DNA from: Timema cristinae
Taxonomy: Eukaryota; Arthropoda; Insecta; Phasmatodea; Timematidae
DNA: 64,000 nucleotides
Direction of reading: 5' to 3'
Assembly (NCBI GenBank): GCA_039000515.1
Contig: JBCFYV010001001.1
Span: 3,936,742-4,000,741, forward strand
Translations under genes and position numbers: made by a program
Notes under the pieces: model-generated
The model's input: the letters and a program-made list of their open reading frames with translations, nothing else
Database searches by the model: none
Told to the model about the DNA's origin: nothing
In this document: in pieces, positions 1-11,290 of the stretch
How the letters are laid out: the number at the start of each line of letters is the position of its first letter
Numbering within the stretch: the first letter of the stretch is position 1

Positions 1-105
1 TCGTTCATCTCCCTGGAAATTACTGAAATAGACCATATCTTCATTGAAATATTTCATTGACGTTTGTACTACGATTGTTTTGTTAAAAAAGCCAATATTG
101 TCAAC

Positions 106-1115
106 ATGAACTTGATTGACTTATTGATTTTCTTCCTCCTGGTATTATTAAGTTCCAGGTTGTTCAAGGAACTACTTAGAGTTGCCGGGAACTACATAAT
201 CGGCCACAAACATGTCGGAGTTGGGAACCCACAAGGTGAGACTGTTGCTTACTCTATATGTAGTTCTATGCAATTTGGTTCAATCAATTTGGGAAAACCT
301 GTATATTCATATCAACACACAAGATGAAAATCATTGTAAAATCAAATTCTTGTATTGCATACTTGGGTACATAACAGTCCTTCCAAGTGGCAGATGATTC
401 AAGTATGATCACTCGCATAGTGTTGGTCGCTCATATGTAGCTGACGATTCCACACGTCCATCACAGACTCAGTCTTCAACTATGATTGAAGAATGAGCCG
501 AAACGTGGGATTAATCCTGGATAGCTCAGTGGTAGAGCATCCGTGCCCTAAACCAAAAATCTCGGGCTCAATTCCCGTTTTCAGATGTATTTTTTCAACT
601 AATTTAAATTAAATATAATGGAGTAACATGGTTGGCAGAGCTTATTGAAAATCACTATTAGGTACTAAAATTTCGAAACATGCCGTGAATATTTTGTCAG
701 TAATATTTATATTGGAATATTTATATTTGTTTCAGCACATACTAACCGACCTGTTACTTGCCCGTCATTGGAAAACACTCCAACATTGCGAGTTGAAGCG
801 CCGAGGAGCCAACGAGCCCAGAAAGTGACTCCACTCCGGCCAGAGGACCAACCAAACTGCGACCCCTATGTGCCGGCTGAAGCACCGGCGGAGAAGCCGT
901 TCTTCCGGAAGGTGGCTCCAAGAAGAGTTTTCGAGCTAGAGGCTGGCGACTCCTATGTGCCGGCGTACAAACTCTTCTTCCCAAAAGTTCCGGCTGGAGC
1001 ACCGGCGGAGAAGCCGTTCTTCCGGAAGGTGGCTCCAAGAAGAGTTTTTGAGCCAGAGGCCGGCGACCCCTATGTGCCGGCATACAAACTATTCTTCGAG
1101 AAAAGCGAGCACTAA
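106..1115 (+). CDS. Candidate spliced gene, two visible exons (106-235 and 736-1115), product unknown
   Basis: I do not recognise the product. The terminal exon begins after a good acceptor (pyrimidine-rich tract ending TTTCAG at 735) and stays open to TAA at 1113-1115. Its base composition is much richer in G and C than its surroundings. Upstream, a reading frame ends at a consensus donor (CAAG/GTGAGA, exon end 235) whose phase (one leftover base) fits the two leading bases of the 736 exon. The upstream exon could begin at ATG 106, giving a leucine- and phenylalanine-rich N-terminus that resembles a signal peptide. Alternatively it could be an internal exon starting at 159 after a TTCCAG acceptor, in which case the hydrophobic run is only the pyrimidine tract. 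The terminal exon encodes two copies of a 39-residue unit rich in Pro, Ala, Phe, Arg and Lys, containing AEKPFFRKVAPRRVF. A possible ATTAAA polyadenylation signal lies at 1405. The antisense frame over the repeats is also open and is judged a shadow. Confidence 0.4.
430..600 (+). mobile_element. tRNA-like dispersed repeat, family C (copy 1)
   Basis: A segment with an A-box-like GGATAGCTCAGTGGTAGAGC and a B-box-like GGCTCAATTCCCG is preceded by a conserved lead containing ACGTCCATCACAGACTC. The same arrangement recurs at 5090, 19148 and 49294, and half-copies occur at 20200, 21385 and 59708. The anticodon arm does not pair, so this is not a functional tRNA. It lies in the intron of the candidate gene at 106-1115. 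Confidence 0.7.
870..1112 (+). repeat. Two-copy 117-bp coding repeat
   Basis: The sequence beginning GCACCGGCGGAGAAGCCG at 882 recurs at 999, a spacing of 117 bases or exactly 39 codons. Within the conserved core most differences are synonymous (TTC/TTT, GCT/GCC), with two replacements (CTA/CCA and TCC/CCC). Length in whole codons and preserved frame support a translated repeat. Confidence 0.75.
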
Positions 1116-1490
1116 GTGCATGATATTTAATTATTGTATTTATATTTATGTATTTTTATTTCGATTGTTGATGTACCTCCCGCAAAATTTTCGTCTTTAC
1201 AGAACTCAAGCAGCTTCACAGTTATTACCAAAGTGTTATTATTCTCTAACTAAACATATTATTTCGATTCATTGATGTACCACACGCAAAATTCTCGTCG
1301 CTACATAACTCACGCAACCAACACAGTTATTACTAAAGTGTTATTGTTCTCTCACTCAACTCACCATGTTTTACTATGATCCTCCATATTCATTTGAAAA
1401 TGGAATTAAATTACTGTACCGTACACCAACATTTGTCTTTTTTATTTCACTCAAAGTTTGCATTACAGAATGATAATCTCTAAAATATTA

Positions 1491-1745
1491 ATTATAATAA
1501 TAATATTTAGCACCGGGTCTTACTACCCGTTCGGGTTGTACGCTTTAAGTACTAATTACGCTAATGGATTAGGAAGGTTGAATTAGAGGAAGTGAACCCG
1601 CATTTGCGTGGAGGGAGAGAGGAAAACCATTTAGGAAAAACCACCCCCAGTTCACCCGACCGAGATTCGAACCTCGATCTCCCCGTCCTAAGCAGTCGAG
1701 CTCATTACGACAAGCGCGTTAGCACACTACGCCACCGAGGCGGGT
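1491..1745 (-). mobile_element. tRNA-derived SINE, family A
   Basis: Read on the minus strand it has a tRNA-like head (A-box TGGCGTAGTGTG, B-box GGTTCGAATCTC), then a body containing CCACGCAAATGCGGGTTCAC, then the tail CCCGAACGGGTAGTAAGAC followed by a TAA-rich run. Near-identical copies lie at 6882 and 20317. Confidence 0.85.
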
Positions 1746-2214
1746 TATTAATTACAATAATGAACATTGTTTATAAATCACTGTTCTTGTACTCATGAAG
1801 TTTCTCAAAATACTAATAACAACTTGCTACAACGGTATATCGTCTACCACGGTATATAATTAAGGCCCTGCCTACCCTCTCTGGCGGTGTGTTGAACTTT
1901 CAGATCTCAAAATAGATGGCGTTGCTAACGTTATACAAACTGGTGGATTCCAACCATCAGGTTGGCAGAATTACTGGTTTGTTTAAACAATTGGGAGACT
2001 GGCGACCACGACCGGTAATCAGTAAAGGCAGCAAGCAAACTTTTTCCAAGAAGTGAGAGAGATAAGAAGTGTAGTGCCGGACCGTAAAGTGTGTAGGCGA
2101 CCAAGTTGGACTAAACGTGGGCAGATATAACGTCAAGATACAATCACACCCTCGAGCAGAAAAATTAGCTTATCCATTCCAGCCAGCTAGACGTCCATTA
2201 ACCTGTAGTAGGCC
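1746..2214. other. No gene seen
   Basis: AT-rich sequence with a moderately GC-richer stretch at about 1920-2180. I found no long frame, recognisable repeat or splice-site pair. Confidence 0.5.
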
Positions 2215-2805
2215 CCTACCACTTTGAATTTTGAAATTTTTTGATGCCAAAGTTTTGTACTAGTTTTGTACCGTTTTGTACCACAAAGAAAAAGTTTTGT
2301 ATCCGTAACCGTTTTGAGTAATTAGCATATCAACGTGGTGACTCCAGGTTAATGCTGTTGTAACACTTTTGAATTTGTTTTGTGCCAAAGTTTTTTACTA
2401 TTTTGTACCACAAATAAAAAGTTTTTTACCCGTACCCATTTTGAGTAATTAGCATATCAAAGTGGTGACTCGAGGTTAATGCTGTTGTACAACTTTTGAA
2501 TTTTTCTATGCCAAAGTTTTGTACTAGTTTTGTGCCGTTTTGTACCACAAATAAAAAGTTTTGTACCCGTACCCATTTTGATTAATTAGCGTATCAAAGT
2601 GGTGACTTCAGGTTAATGCTGTTGTACCACTTTGGAATTTTGAACTTTTTTTGATGCCAAAGTTTTGTACTAGTTTTGTACCGTTTGTATCACAAAGAGA
2701 AAGTTTTGTACCCGTACCCATTTAGAGTAAATAGCATATCAAAGTGTCACGTGACTCCAGGTTAATGCTGTTGTAACACTTTTGAATTTTTTCCAAATAA
2801 ATATC
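2215..2805. repeat. Degenerate tandem repeat, about 4 copies of 126-146 bp
   Basis: TGCCAAAGTTTTGTACTAG, GTTTTGTACC and GGTTAATGCTGTTGTA recur in order. The TGCCAA motif starts at 2245, 2383, 2509 and 2655, so the spacing varies (138, 126, 146). Units differ by small indels. Confidence 0.8.
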
Positions 2806-3149
2806 TGTTGAGGGTAGTGATAAATAATAATGTATACTTATTTATCAGAGAAAACATTATTTAAGGTAAAATTAGAGATAACTTATTTTTAAAGATTTTG
2901 TCACTAACTATAATAACCTATACGAGAGAGTATGTAGCTTAAGATTTTGTCGTACCATTTATTTGAGTTTATTAGTCGGCAGGTAAAATAAAAAATAACC
3001 AAAATTTAATGTGCTAAATTTGGCCACTGTGCTTTGGTTAATTTTTAAAATTTAAAGGCTAAAGAGGCAATAAAATATTTAAAAGCAGTTTCATTTCGAA
3101 GACTAGAACAATTTTGACTATAAATATATCTTATTTTTATTACTGATAT
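2806..3149. other. No gene seen
   Basis: AT-rich unique sequence. No frame, inverted repeat or known repeat family was recognised. Confidence 0.5.
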
Positions 3150-3390
3150 CACCACGTCATACTACCTGTTCATGTTATACGCATATATGATAATCTAATT
3201 CGGTAGTAATGAGGAAAGAAGCATTTGACTGGTTATACACCAGTATTTTTTTGTAAGGAGATGGGGAAACAATTTAGGAAAAACTACCCTCTGTAGACCC
3301 GACCAGGATTTGCACCCCAAGTGCTCCGCTATCAGCAGGCCAATTTAACACTAATGAAACCTTAGACCACTCAGCCACTGAAGTGGGTAT
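3150..3390 (-). mobile_element. Decayed SINE, family A body with a Leu/Ser-like tRNA head
   Basis: On the minus strand the head carries GTGGCTGAGTGGTCTAAGG, like the A-box region of Leu/Ser tRNAs. The body shows the TTTCCTAAATTGTTT segment and a degenerate hairpin tail at 3155-3185. Confidence 0.6.
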
Positions 3391-3499
3391 CTGTTATTTA
3401 ATACGGTGTTTACAGTTTTCAAACATCTATAGGATTTACACAATTTTCCAGAAACAAATGTTTTTGTGAATAATTTTTTATCCTATTGGTAGAGCTTAA

Positions 3500-3825
3500 C
3501 TTGAGTAATATCTCCATGGTGTCAGCCTGCAAGCAGGCTATACCAATCGAGAGGCTGCCGTATGTTGGCAAAGATAGTGCTACCATTTTCAAGCTGAGGG
3601 TGCCATGTGGTTAGCACAACGAGCCCTCCAGACTTCTATCTCAGTTTTCTAGACTGAAGTGCTACTTATTCATTCAATTATCTCCTCATTTGTCCTCACG
3701 AGGTTGATTTTGGTTCCGTTTCAGACCCACTGCTTCACAGACAGAATTAGGGACACTGGGGATCGAACCTGGGACTTCAGGATCTGAAGCTAGTAAATCT
3801 GACCACTATACAACAGAGGCGGTTG
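3500..3825 (-). mobile_element. Decayed tRNA-like repeat
   Basis: The minus strand at 3750-3825 has a B-box-like GGTTCGATCCCC and an A-box-like CTGTTGTATAGTGGTCAG. The plus strand near 3526 carries the short palindrome GCCTGCAAGCAGGC. It matches no other copy closely here, so family assignment is open. Confidence 0.35.
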
Positions 3826-5089
3826 GGTATCAAATACTTACTTACTTTATGGCATAGGGAACACAATAGTTCATTAACTTTAATGGTTTTAAATATATTT
3901 TACTTATCATCGGCTCCATGTCGTGGTCAATAATGCTAAAGTGCTATGACTGAGCACTGAGTGCGTAAATTAATCAGCTCTAGTAACTTGACTAGTTCAA
4001 TTCCCTGTTAGGTTGAAATTACTTAGTACTAGCGTGATACGAACTCGGCCAAGGCACAAGAGATTTTGAACATACAATAAGTGCGTTACAGAGTGTTAGT
4101 AACATTTACTTTCAGCTAAGAGCTTTTTTTAAAAAAAAGTACTTGAAATATCAGAATAATCGCTGCATTGTTATATAGAAATATTTATTTGTATCTTAAT
4201 TTTGATATTATTTCTACAATACGTAAATAAAATAGTATCGCTACTCATCCATTGTACTTAAATTAGTAGATACAGATAGCCTAAGCGCCAGTAATATGCA
4301 TACCATTTGAAAAAAACTTACCCTTTACGACAAGCAGTTAAATAATTAATTATATCTTTGAGTTTCTTTGTGCGCCCTTTCTTCCATCGACTCATGCTTT
4401 ATAAACTTGTTATTCACAAGGATATAAAATAATATTTTGTAAATACTTCTCCACCTCAACATTTATATAATCCATTGGATTTTGTTCGAAAGCAAAAAGG
4501 TTGCATATTGTGTAAACCTCTTGTTATAATTAATTAATTAACATTATAGGTAGCGTGGCGGAAAACCATACAAGAAGTTTAACAATCAAAAACATAGTTT
4601 GTTTTATTTAGGACAAATTTGATGATAAATACATAATAAGAGCAAAGAATTACAAAATAGCGTGAAGCGCATCTTTTCCCAGATTTAAATATATATGCTG
4701 AGATATGAGAATTAATAAATAATACAATATCTGAAAATAATATAGGAAACATATTGTTATATGTTTGCCGCATGTTTAACAATAATATAAATCGTCATCA
4801 AGGAATGGGACCCTATAGTTCCTTCTATGGTTCCCTCGGTTAATAGCATTAAGTGCAAACAATAATACTACATCGCGACTATTAGCGTACATTTCATTTA
4901 TACAACAAGAGATAAACGTTAAACGCGCCTCAACATCTAAAGCAATTAACATAACGTTGAAGCAAAATGATAGACAGAATAAGACGTTAAGGCTAAGTCT
5001 CAACTCTAACATTTAAGTGTCCTGTGCTCTCAATTAAATAGATAACTTCTAAACCCATATACACTAAATACGCTAACAAAGGATGGGTG
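3826..5089. other. AT-rich sequence, no supported gene
   Basis: Short minus-strand frames between 4579 and 5012 begin in AT-rich sequence, carry no recognisable domain and have no splice context. A weak tRNA-like remnant lies near 3940-4020. Confidence 0.5.
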
Positions 5090-5260
5090 GTAAGCCCGAG
5101 ACGATTTCCGCACGTCAATCATAGATTCTGCCTTAAAATATTAGGGAAGAATGACCCTGGGTACGGATAGATTCCTGGATAGCTCAGTGGTAAGAGCATT
5201 GGCGTTCTGAGCCAAAGGTCCCGGGCTAGATTCCCGTGTCCATGTGTCATTTTTCAATTT
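5090..5260 (+). mobile_element. tRNA-like dispersed repeat, family C (copy 2)
   Basis: It carries the lead with CACGTCAATCATAGATTCTG, the A-box-like CTGGATAGCTCAGTGGTAAG, a degenerate B-box and the trailing TGTGTCATTTTTCAATTTTC seen in other family C copies. Confidence 0.75.
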
Positions 5261-6881
5261 TCATAATTTGATAGCTAGTGACTTTAGTCCAAATCACTTT
5301 ATACCAGATTACTTTAAGGCCAACTGACTTTAGAGTGAATGACTTTAGGCCTACTGCCACGTCATCTTCTCTTCCAACGCTACTGCTATCACACCTAAGT
5401 TGATATTGTTAGAATTGGAAGATATTTTATCCTATTGGATGCACAAATAGTAACAACACTTGACACATCGAGACCGCGAGGCAAACTGCGTTAAAAAGCC
5501 GTGTGTGGCTTGAAGCAGTGTTAAACTGGCGTGTACGGGACAGGAGCGATCCGGGTGTCGGACGATGTCCGGCCTTGTTATCTAAAGGTAAAGAAGAAAG
5601 TTCGCTGATATTTCTCAAATATCTAAACATTTTCTGCTGTGCTTTTCAAAAGTTGATTATATTTATTAGAGGAAGGCTAAATAAAGCCATTTATCATCAA
5701 GCCTAGTTTTATAGCTCCACAAATATGCTAAGAAAGTCGTTTAAAATGAGTTAATATCACATTTTCACACCTTTTTTTTTTTCTAATAATAAAACTGAAA
5801 CTATAGGATTGTTAGCGAAAAAGAGCCCCGTTGGTATCTTTCGACTTTAATTTGGAGTGAACCATATTGAAATAACGCATAGTATAATTATATATCGGTT
5901 ATAGCAAAGCGTTCTAGGCGGCCCCCTTAAGAGGATTCAACGTTGTATGGCTTAAAAAAAACCATTGTTACGAGAACAAATGGCTGCCGCTATCCCCATA
6001 CATAAATCTGTATATTCCTCGTCCCCCACGAGCAGAGTTCTTGTGTTTCATTGCAAAGAAGGATATGATAGGTCTAGAGACAAACAACGAATGAGATGAC
6101 AGTGAGAGAGAGAGAAAGAGGAAGTGAAGATATGGAGGAAAGTTAACAAAAGGAAGCAACATAGTTATACACTAGTATTTTATTCAAGAAAATAGTGGTC
6201 TCTGAAAGACTAACTGGTACACGCGAAGAAATAACAGTACAATACACAAACTCCACATATGTGTTTTTAGCATGATTATGTTTTCACTTTTCAATTAACG
6301 GACTGAATTTGGTGGTCATATTTCTAAAAGTTTCTAAGTCCATTCGTAGATATTTTTAACGTCTATTTTTATAATCAAATCTATTGTACAAACAATATAA
6401 TGACATTTATCAAAGTCGGTGTCAACTCTTTTATAATATATTTTAGGAAATAAATAATTCACTATTTATAAAATAAATATTACAGTGTAAGACCACCCCA
6501 AGATAATACAAAATGTACGGATTGATTTTCTTGAGCAATCACAACGAAACAAAACTAAATATATTTTCCAACGACTAGTGAAGGATGCACACCCGATCAT
6601 AAATAGTTTTAGAACACATAGGAATTACCACAAAATGGACAGGAAATCAAAATATCACCAAAGATGAGAATGTTAAATAGGCTAAATATGTTTTATTACC
6701 TACGGATTTGGCTCTAAAAAAAATCGTATAGCTTACACATTAAAAATGGTTTTAAGATTCCAAATTAGAAAACTAGTTCAGAAATAATAGTTCCCCTTCC
6801 CTAGTAAAGTTAATGACTGTACGCCACTGGGATTATAAATTGTGGCCGCCCGGCTCATTGGTTGAGTGGTCGAGCTAAGTA
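5261..6881. other. No supported gene; short degenerate repeat at 5268-5350
   Basis: At 5268-5350 the word GACTTTAG/CACTTTA recurs about every 17 bases. Frames near 5427-5706 and 5968-6162 lack any recognisable domain; the latter overlaps a GA-rich tract at 6098-6125. The remainder is AT-rich unique sequence. A truncated tRNA-like head (CATTGGTTGAGTGGTCGAGC) sits at 6842-6881, just before the next SINE. Confidence 0.45.
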
Positions 6882-6925
<44 letters not shown>

Positions 6926-7172
6926 TTTAGCACCGCGTCTTAATACCCGTTCGGGTTATACGCTTTAAGTACTAATTACGCTAATGGTTTAGGAATTGGC
7001 AAGGTTGAATTAAAGAATGTAAACTCGCATTTGCGTGGAGGGAGAGTAGAAAACCATTTAGGAAAAACCACCCCCAGTTCACCCGACCGAGATTCGAACC
7101 TCAATCTCCCCGTCCTCAGCAGTCGAGCTCAACACGACAAGCGCGTTAGCCAACTACGCCACCGAGGCGGGT
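6882..7172 (-). mobile_element. tRNA-derived SINE, family A
   Basis: A full-length copy with a long TAA run at the plus-strand left edge, the hairpin tail TACCCGTTCGGGTTATACGC, the body, and a head ending ACGCCACCGAGGCGGG. It is very close to the copy at 1491-1745, so probably of similar age. Confidence 0.9.
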
Positions 7173-8504
7173 CGCTAATTATACTTAGATTCTTTATTTA
7201 GATTTAAATACATTAACATAGCTTGTTAAAAACAGTCAAAACTCTGCTGCATGTTTATGTGGAATAACAATGGAATCATATTGGCGTGGCACTCCCTCCA
7301 GTGGTCAGTCAGTTTGTCCACTAGGGAGTTTGGGTTAGAAGGGTGTCATAAAAGCGTTTCAGGGGGGTTAAGTTGGGTTGGTTGGAGGTGAGAGGGTGTC
7401 AAAACTCGAAGCGGGGAATATCGCACAATCAGTGGCTATGAAGCGGTAACTGACTACCGCGCACTCAGTCAGAGAAAAAAAAGAGAGCTGCTGACAGTGC
7501 ACACAGTAGATAATAGATGTCGCCTTAGTCAAATATGCCGGCCTCTCCCGCTCCGCCGGTCAAGAACTGTCACTCCCAGACGCACGATTATTCAAATCTA
7601 TTTAAATGATGGAGTTCTGTTTCACACTTCCATTTACCCCGTAGAGTCCATGTTCTATCTCCGTTGGACCGTAGGATAATCCTACATCCGGTTATCATAT
7701 TTATATTTTGTATGTCCAATATGAGGGAAATATCACACACATTTTTTTTGGTAAAAAAAAAATATTTGTTCGAATGTAAAATCAATCCATACGAGGTGGA
7801 ATATATATATATTTTTTACCAAGTGAATGTCTGACAAAAATAATGATAAAAAATCACATAAATTCTACTTCTGATTGAGACACTCGAATGGCGCATTTAT
7901 CACTAAAAATCTGTTAGCAAACGAGTGTTTTTTTTTTTGTTGGTAATAAGCTGTGGTTTCTCTCCTTTTCAATTTTCGAAATGAGGCTGTCGTATTTCCT
8001 ATATATCAGTGGTGGTCAAACATTTTTGTTCTCGTACTCCCAGATATAATTTATCTTAAACTTTGTACCTCCAACGTTGTTGGTGCATATTGTAAGTGTT
8101 ACGTATTCTGTAGTCAACATCTAAAATAAAACTAGCTACTGAGAATTATGAACACAAGTTGTTTTATCATTCTTTTATAATCCGAACGTCCTTGACAAAT
8201 TCAGTGTTGTATTGGTATAACCAAACAGCCATAAAAACATGAACAAACTATTGATAACAATTTTATTTTATAATGTAAGGAACTTACTTGGATGGAACAG
8301 CCAATAAGATTTATTGGTACAACTTCTTTGGTCAATTAAACAATATAAATATGAAACATAACTGAAAGATTAAATACTAATAAAAACAGCTAAATAACTA
8401 TTCACTGTGCATTCAATGGAATTAAAAAGTTTTATTTTGATTACATTTTTAATGCAATGGCACGTTTCAATAGAAATAAGGTTAGTATTAAATTTAGAGT
8501 AAGT
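7173..8504. other. No supported gene; GC-richer stretch at 7270-7580
   Basis: The stretch at 7270-7580 is less AT-rich than its surroundings and could be a decayed element or regulatory DNA, but no frame or motif identifies it. The rest is AT-rich with homopolymer runs. Confidence 0.4.
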
Positions 8505-8662
8505 GTATCCGAATCTACGTAGAGGGAGAGTGTACAAAAATGTAGGGAAAACCACCCTCGATACACCCGACCACAGTTAGAACCCTGATCACCTCGTCAA
8601 TCTTTTGTGAGAGTGACGTCATAATTATAACATACAGCCACTGAAGGATCCCTCCCCTCCTC
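8505..8662 (-). mobile_element. Decayed SINE fragment, family A
   Basis: It shows the body words ACGTAGAGGGAGAGTG and GGGAAAACCACCC, followed by a degenerate B-box and head. The hairpin tail is missing. Confidence 0.6.
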
Positions 8663-8696
8663 AAAATTTAATGCCCTTAAAGATTCTTAGACCAAT

Positions 8697-8965
8697 TTTG
8701 GTGGCCGTATGGTCTAAGGTATCACAATCGCAATAGATTAGACTGCCGATGACAAGGATATCGGGGTTCAATCCCAGTCAGGTGTACTAAGGGTAATTTT
8801 TCATAAATAGTTTTACACTCTCTCTATCTCTCCCCATACACATGCAAGTACACTTCCTCTAAATTCAACCCTCCTCATCCCTAACTCATTATAGTATCTA
8901 GTACAGTACATAGACATATAGTTTGAACGGGTAGAAATATGTGGTGCAAATAAAAAAAAATAGCA
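8697..8965 (+). mobile_element. SINE, family A body with a variant tRNA head
   Basis: The head has GTATGGTCTAAGGTATCACA and B-box GGTTCAATCCC. The body has CACTTCCTCTAAATTCAACC, and the degenerate tail GAACGGGTAGAAATATG ends in an A-rich run. The head differs from the copies at 1491 and 6882 while the body is shared. Confidence 0.75.
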
Positions 8966-9000
8966 ACTTATTCTGAGACATTAACCACTGTCCAGTAGCT

Positions 9001-9299
9001 TTATTATTATTATTGTTATTAGCACCGCGTCTTACTACCCGTTCGGGTTATACGCACTTACGCTAATGTGTAAAGTTAGGGTGATTGTGATATGAAATGA
9101 AGGACGTACAGTTTAACGTGGAATCCGAACCACGGTGGAGGTCTGGCATTCCACACATTCACAAGTCATTATTATACACGTCCTGTACGAGGGGAAGAAA
9201 TAGTTTGGCAATAAGATACATTTGTGCCGGGACCAAAGATTGAACCCTGGACTCTCAGCACAGAAGTCTGACCCCTTACCCCTAGACCAACAGGTCACC
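9001..9299 (-). mobile_element. tRNA-derived SINE, family B
   Basis: The minus-strand head has GGTCTAGGGGTAAGGGGTCA and B-box GGTTCAATCTTTGG. The body includes GGCATTCCACACATTCACAA on the plus strand. The tail is the same CCCGTTCGGGTTATACGC hairpin and TTA run as in family A. Confidence 0.88.
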
Positions 9300-9660
9300 T
9301 TACCGGTGGATTTACTTTACATTTGAATAAAAGGGACTAATAAAGTACAGCACATAAAGTGATACAGCCACTTACATAGCCCAATGCCTTGCTCATGACT
9401 TCGAAATACAAATGGATGGTTCAATCTCAGTTGGAAAGTTTATTTTGTTAATTCAATCTTTAAGGGGATGCCGATTTCTGATACATTTCGTTATAAACTC
9501 TAAATTGAATATCAACAACTTAAGAAAAATCAAATGAGGGAGTTAAAATTATAGTCTATTTTAAAGATTTTAAAAATATACAGGTAAGTGTTATACTTAA
9601 CAGAACCCTATTAAGTGTTCACTGTTGGAGTTTTCTATGCTATGGCCGATAACTGGAAGA
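9300..9660. other. No gene seen
   Basis: AT-rich unique sequence with a weak tRNA-like remnant near 9360-9440. Confidence 0.4.
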
Positions 9661-9679
9661 GGTCATAGCCCAACTATAC

Positions 9680-9952
9680 TTGTTCTTTTCCCACCTCTTT
9701 ATGAAACCGGTAATTAAACATTGTTTCCGTTACATCACAGACAATGCTAGTAGAGAGCACGGTGAGCTGCCCAACATTGACCTTGTCGAGACAGGAATAA
9801 CCCGAGGGTGCTGTTGCAAGAATGTTCCTGAAAGTTATTTTCGTTCCACTGAGAGACCTTGTTTTCGCACGGCAGACTGTGTAACCCCTACGTATTTTGA
9901 TTCACAAAACCTAATTACAAATCGCATTCACCTAGTTCAACTCTTTAGATGA
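9680..9952 (+). pseudogene. Cysteine-bearing reading frame of unknown origin
   Basis: A 90-codon frame with no ATG at its 5' end reads as credible protein rather than AT-rich noise: it contains ETGITRGCCCKNVPESYF and PCFRTADCVTPTYFDS and ends at a TGA. The context fits the C-terminal part of a protein from the adjacent virus-like or transposon relic (10.5-11.3 kb), although it lies on the opposite strand. I do not recognise the family. Missing 5' sequence and the absence of a start codon argue for a remnant. Confidence 0.35.
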
Positions 9953-10479
9953 GTTTTGATGTCTAGGGGCAGTGTGTTTTGGGGGATTATCCTTTTTGGC
10001 GGCGGTATTTAGGAGTAGTGGGTTTTGGGGGGTCTTACCCCTTTAGTGGTGTCTAGGGGCAGTGTGTTTTAGGCCTCAATCTTGGCAAGCGAGCAGGGCT
10101 TACCGGTTGGATTACACCAACCTTTCATGATGAAACCTCACATTAGACTGACAGAGGCAAAGTGTGGAAGTTTAGGCTGTTTCCCTCCTCCTCCTCCTCC
10201 TTTCACCCTTGAAATAGGTCCGGATATATCAAAAACACTCTTCCCAAAATGTCGTCTAAAGTTTTGTCCCACCAGGAAGTAGGTCAGGGGGTTGTGAAAT
10301 TTGTCCACCAAACAATTTACAAGGTACTTCAGGTCAAACAAGGACCAAGTATAGCAAAAAAAATAGTCGATACGTTTAATACATTATATTATTAAAAACA
10401 AATAAACCTATACATTATAACAAGAATGACGTACATCACTATTCAGGCAATTTTCTACAACGTTCCTTAGATGCGTCAG
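9953..10479. other. G-rich short repeat and unassigned frame
   Basis: Two copies of GTCTAGGGGCAGTGTGTTTT (9962, 10050) flank a G-rich segment. On the minus strand 10341-10138 is an open frame with a glycine run that comes from a CCT repeat at 10186-10201. It may be part of the neighbouring relic, but this cannot be shown. Confidence 0.35.
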
Positions 10480-11223
10480 TAAAATAGTTTTGAGTTCACA
10501 ATCCAACATGTAATAGTCTAAGCCGACGACTTGACATTTATGGTAGATAGGCACTTATTACATTCAGTCTACTAACGTACGTTTCAACCACAGGTTGTTA
10601 CAAGATCGACAAATCCCTTGGCCTCTGTTAAGGTGTCACATACATCTATGGCGATTGTGTCGATCAAATCATTGCAATATCTGGTGATGGGTGTTGAACA
10701 CATATCCCTTCGTTCTACGGTCACGTCAATGAAGTCCCAGGACTCACAAAGACGCGCCCGGGTAGGGGCAAGATAGGTGACCCCTCTAAGTTTGGCTTCT
10801 TGTGTTCAATGATGATAGCCATACAATCCCCACAAATACGCCTCAGAGATATTTCATGATTATTAAGACTTAACTTCTGAGGTCGTTGGGTGCTGATGAG
10901 AAACTTCAAAATGACCGACTTGTAATTGCTCAAATTTTTGACACTCAGTGCGACTAAACACTACACTACTCCCACCAAATTTCTCTAGCTGGAAAAAAGG
11001 TGTGAAATTGCTCTTGATACTCATGCTGACGATGAGCCGTTTGGCGTCGACAACGTCCAACGGAAATAGCGTGTTGAATATACTGATAAAGTGAGCGACT
11101 TTGTCAGTTTAGATTTGCACGTGCAAACATTTTCAGGTTGTATTTCCAGGATGACGTGGACGAAGAGTATGATCTCTACGACGGCTGCCAGCAGACTAAG
11201 TAGCATGATGTACGCATCACCAT
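10480..11223 (-). pseudogene. Diverged second copy of element gene B (partner of 53823-54536)
   Basis: Translating the minus strand in changing frames gives a protein clearly related to the gene at 53823-54536. Shared words include DAK followed by an IV-Met stretch, NFTP, QLEKFGG, NHEISLRR and CDTLTE. Here the frame is broken by indels and stops, whereas the other copy has only in-frame stops. Function is unknown. The pair shows that a multicopy element, not a host single-copy gene, is the source. A promoter-like block lies just upstream at 11234-11277. Confidence 0.65.
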
Positions 11224-11233
11224 TGTGACGCTC

Positions 11234-11277
11234 TTTTATACTCTACGGAGGAGAAAGACAAGACGTACGCTGATTGG
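11234..11277 (-). promoter_or_regulatory. CCAAT plus TATA promoter of the 10.5-11.2 kb pseudogene
   Basis: On the minus strand CCAATCAGCG (11277-11268) is followed by TATAAAA (11240-11234) and an ATG at 11223. The same CCAATCAGCG word precedes a TATA box in front of gene B at 53741-53763. Confidence 0.6.
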
Positions 11278-11290
11278 CTGCAGCCTCTTC

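Noticed and set aside
514..590. Possible tRNA gene (GGATAGCTCAGTGGTAGAGC start)
   Set aside because: A and B boxes are present but the anticodon and acceptor arms do not pair, and the sequence recurs with flanking sequence as a dispersed repeat.
754..1083. Antisense frame over the 117-bp coding repeat
   Set aside because: The plus strand has acceptor, stop and codon-consistent differences; the antisense frame has no splice context and is best read as a shadow.
10138..10341. Minus-strand frame with a glycine run as a structural protein of the relic
   Set aside because: The glycine run comes from a CCT microsatellite and I found no matching frame in the 53-kb copy; it is mentioned but not called.
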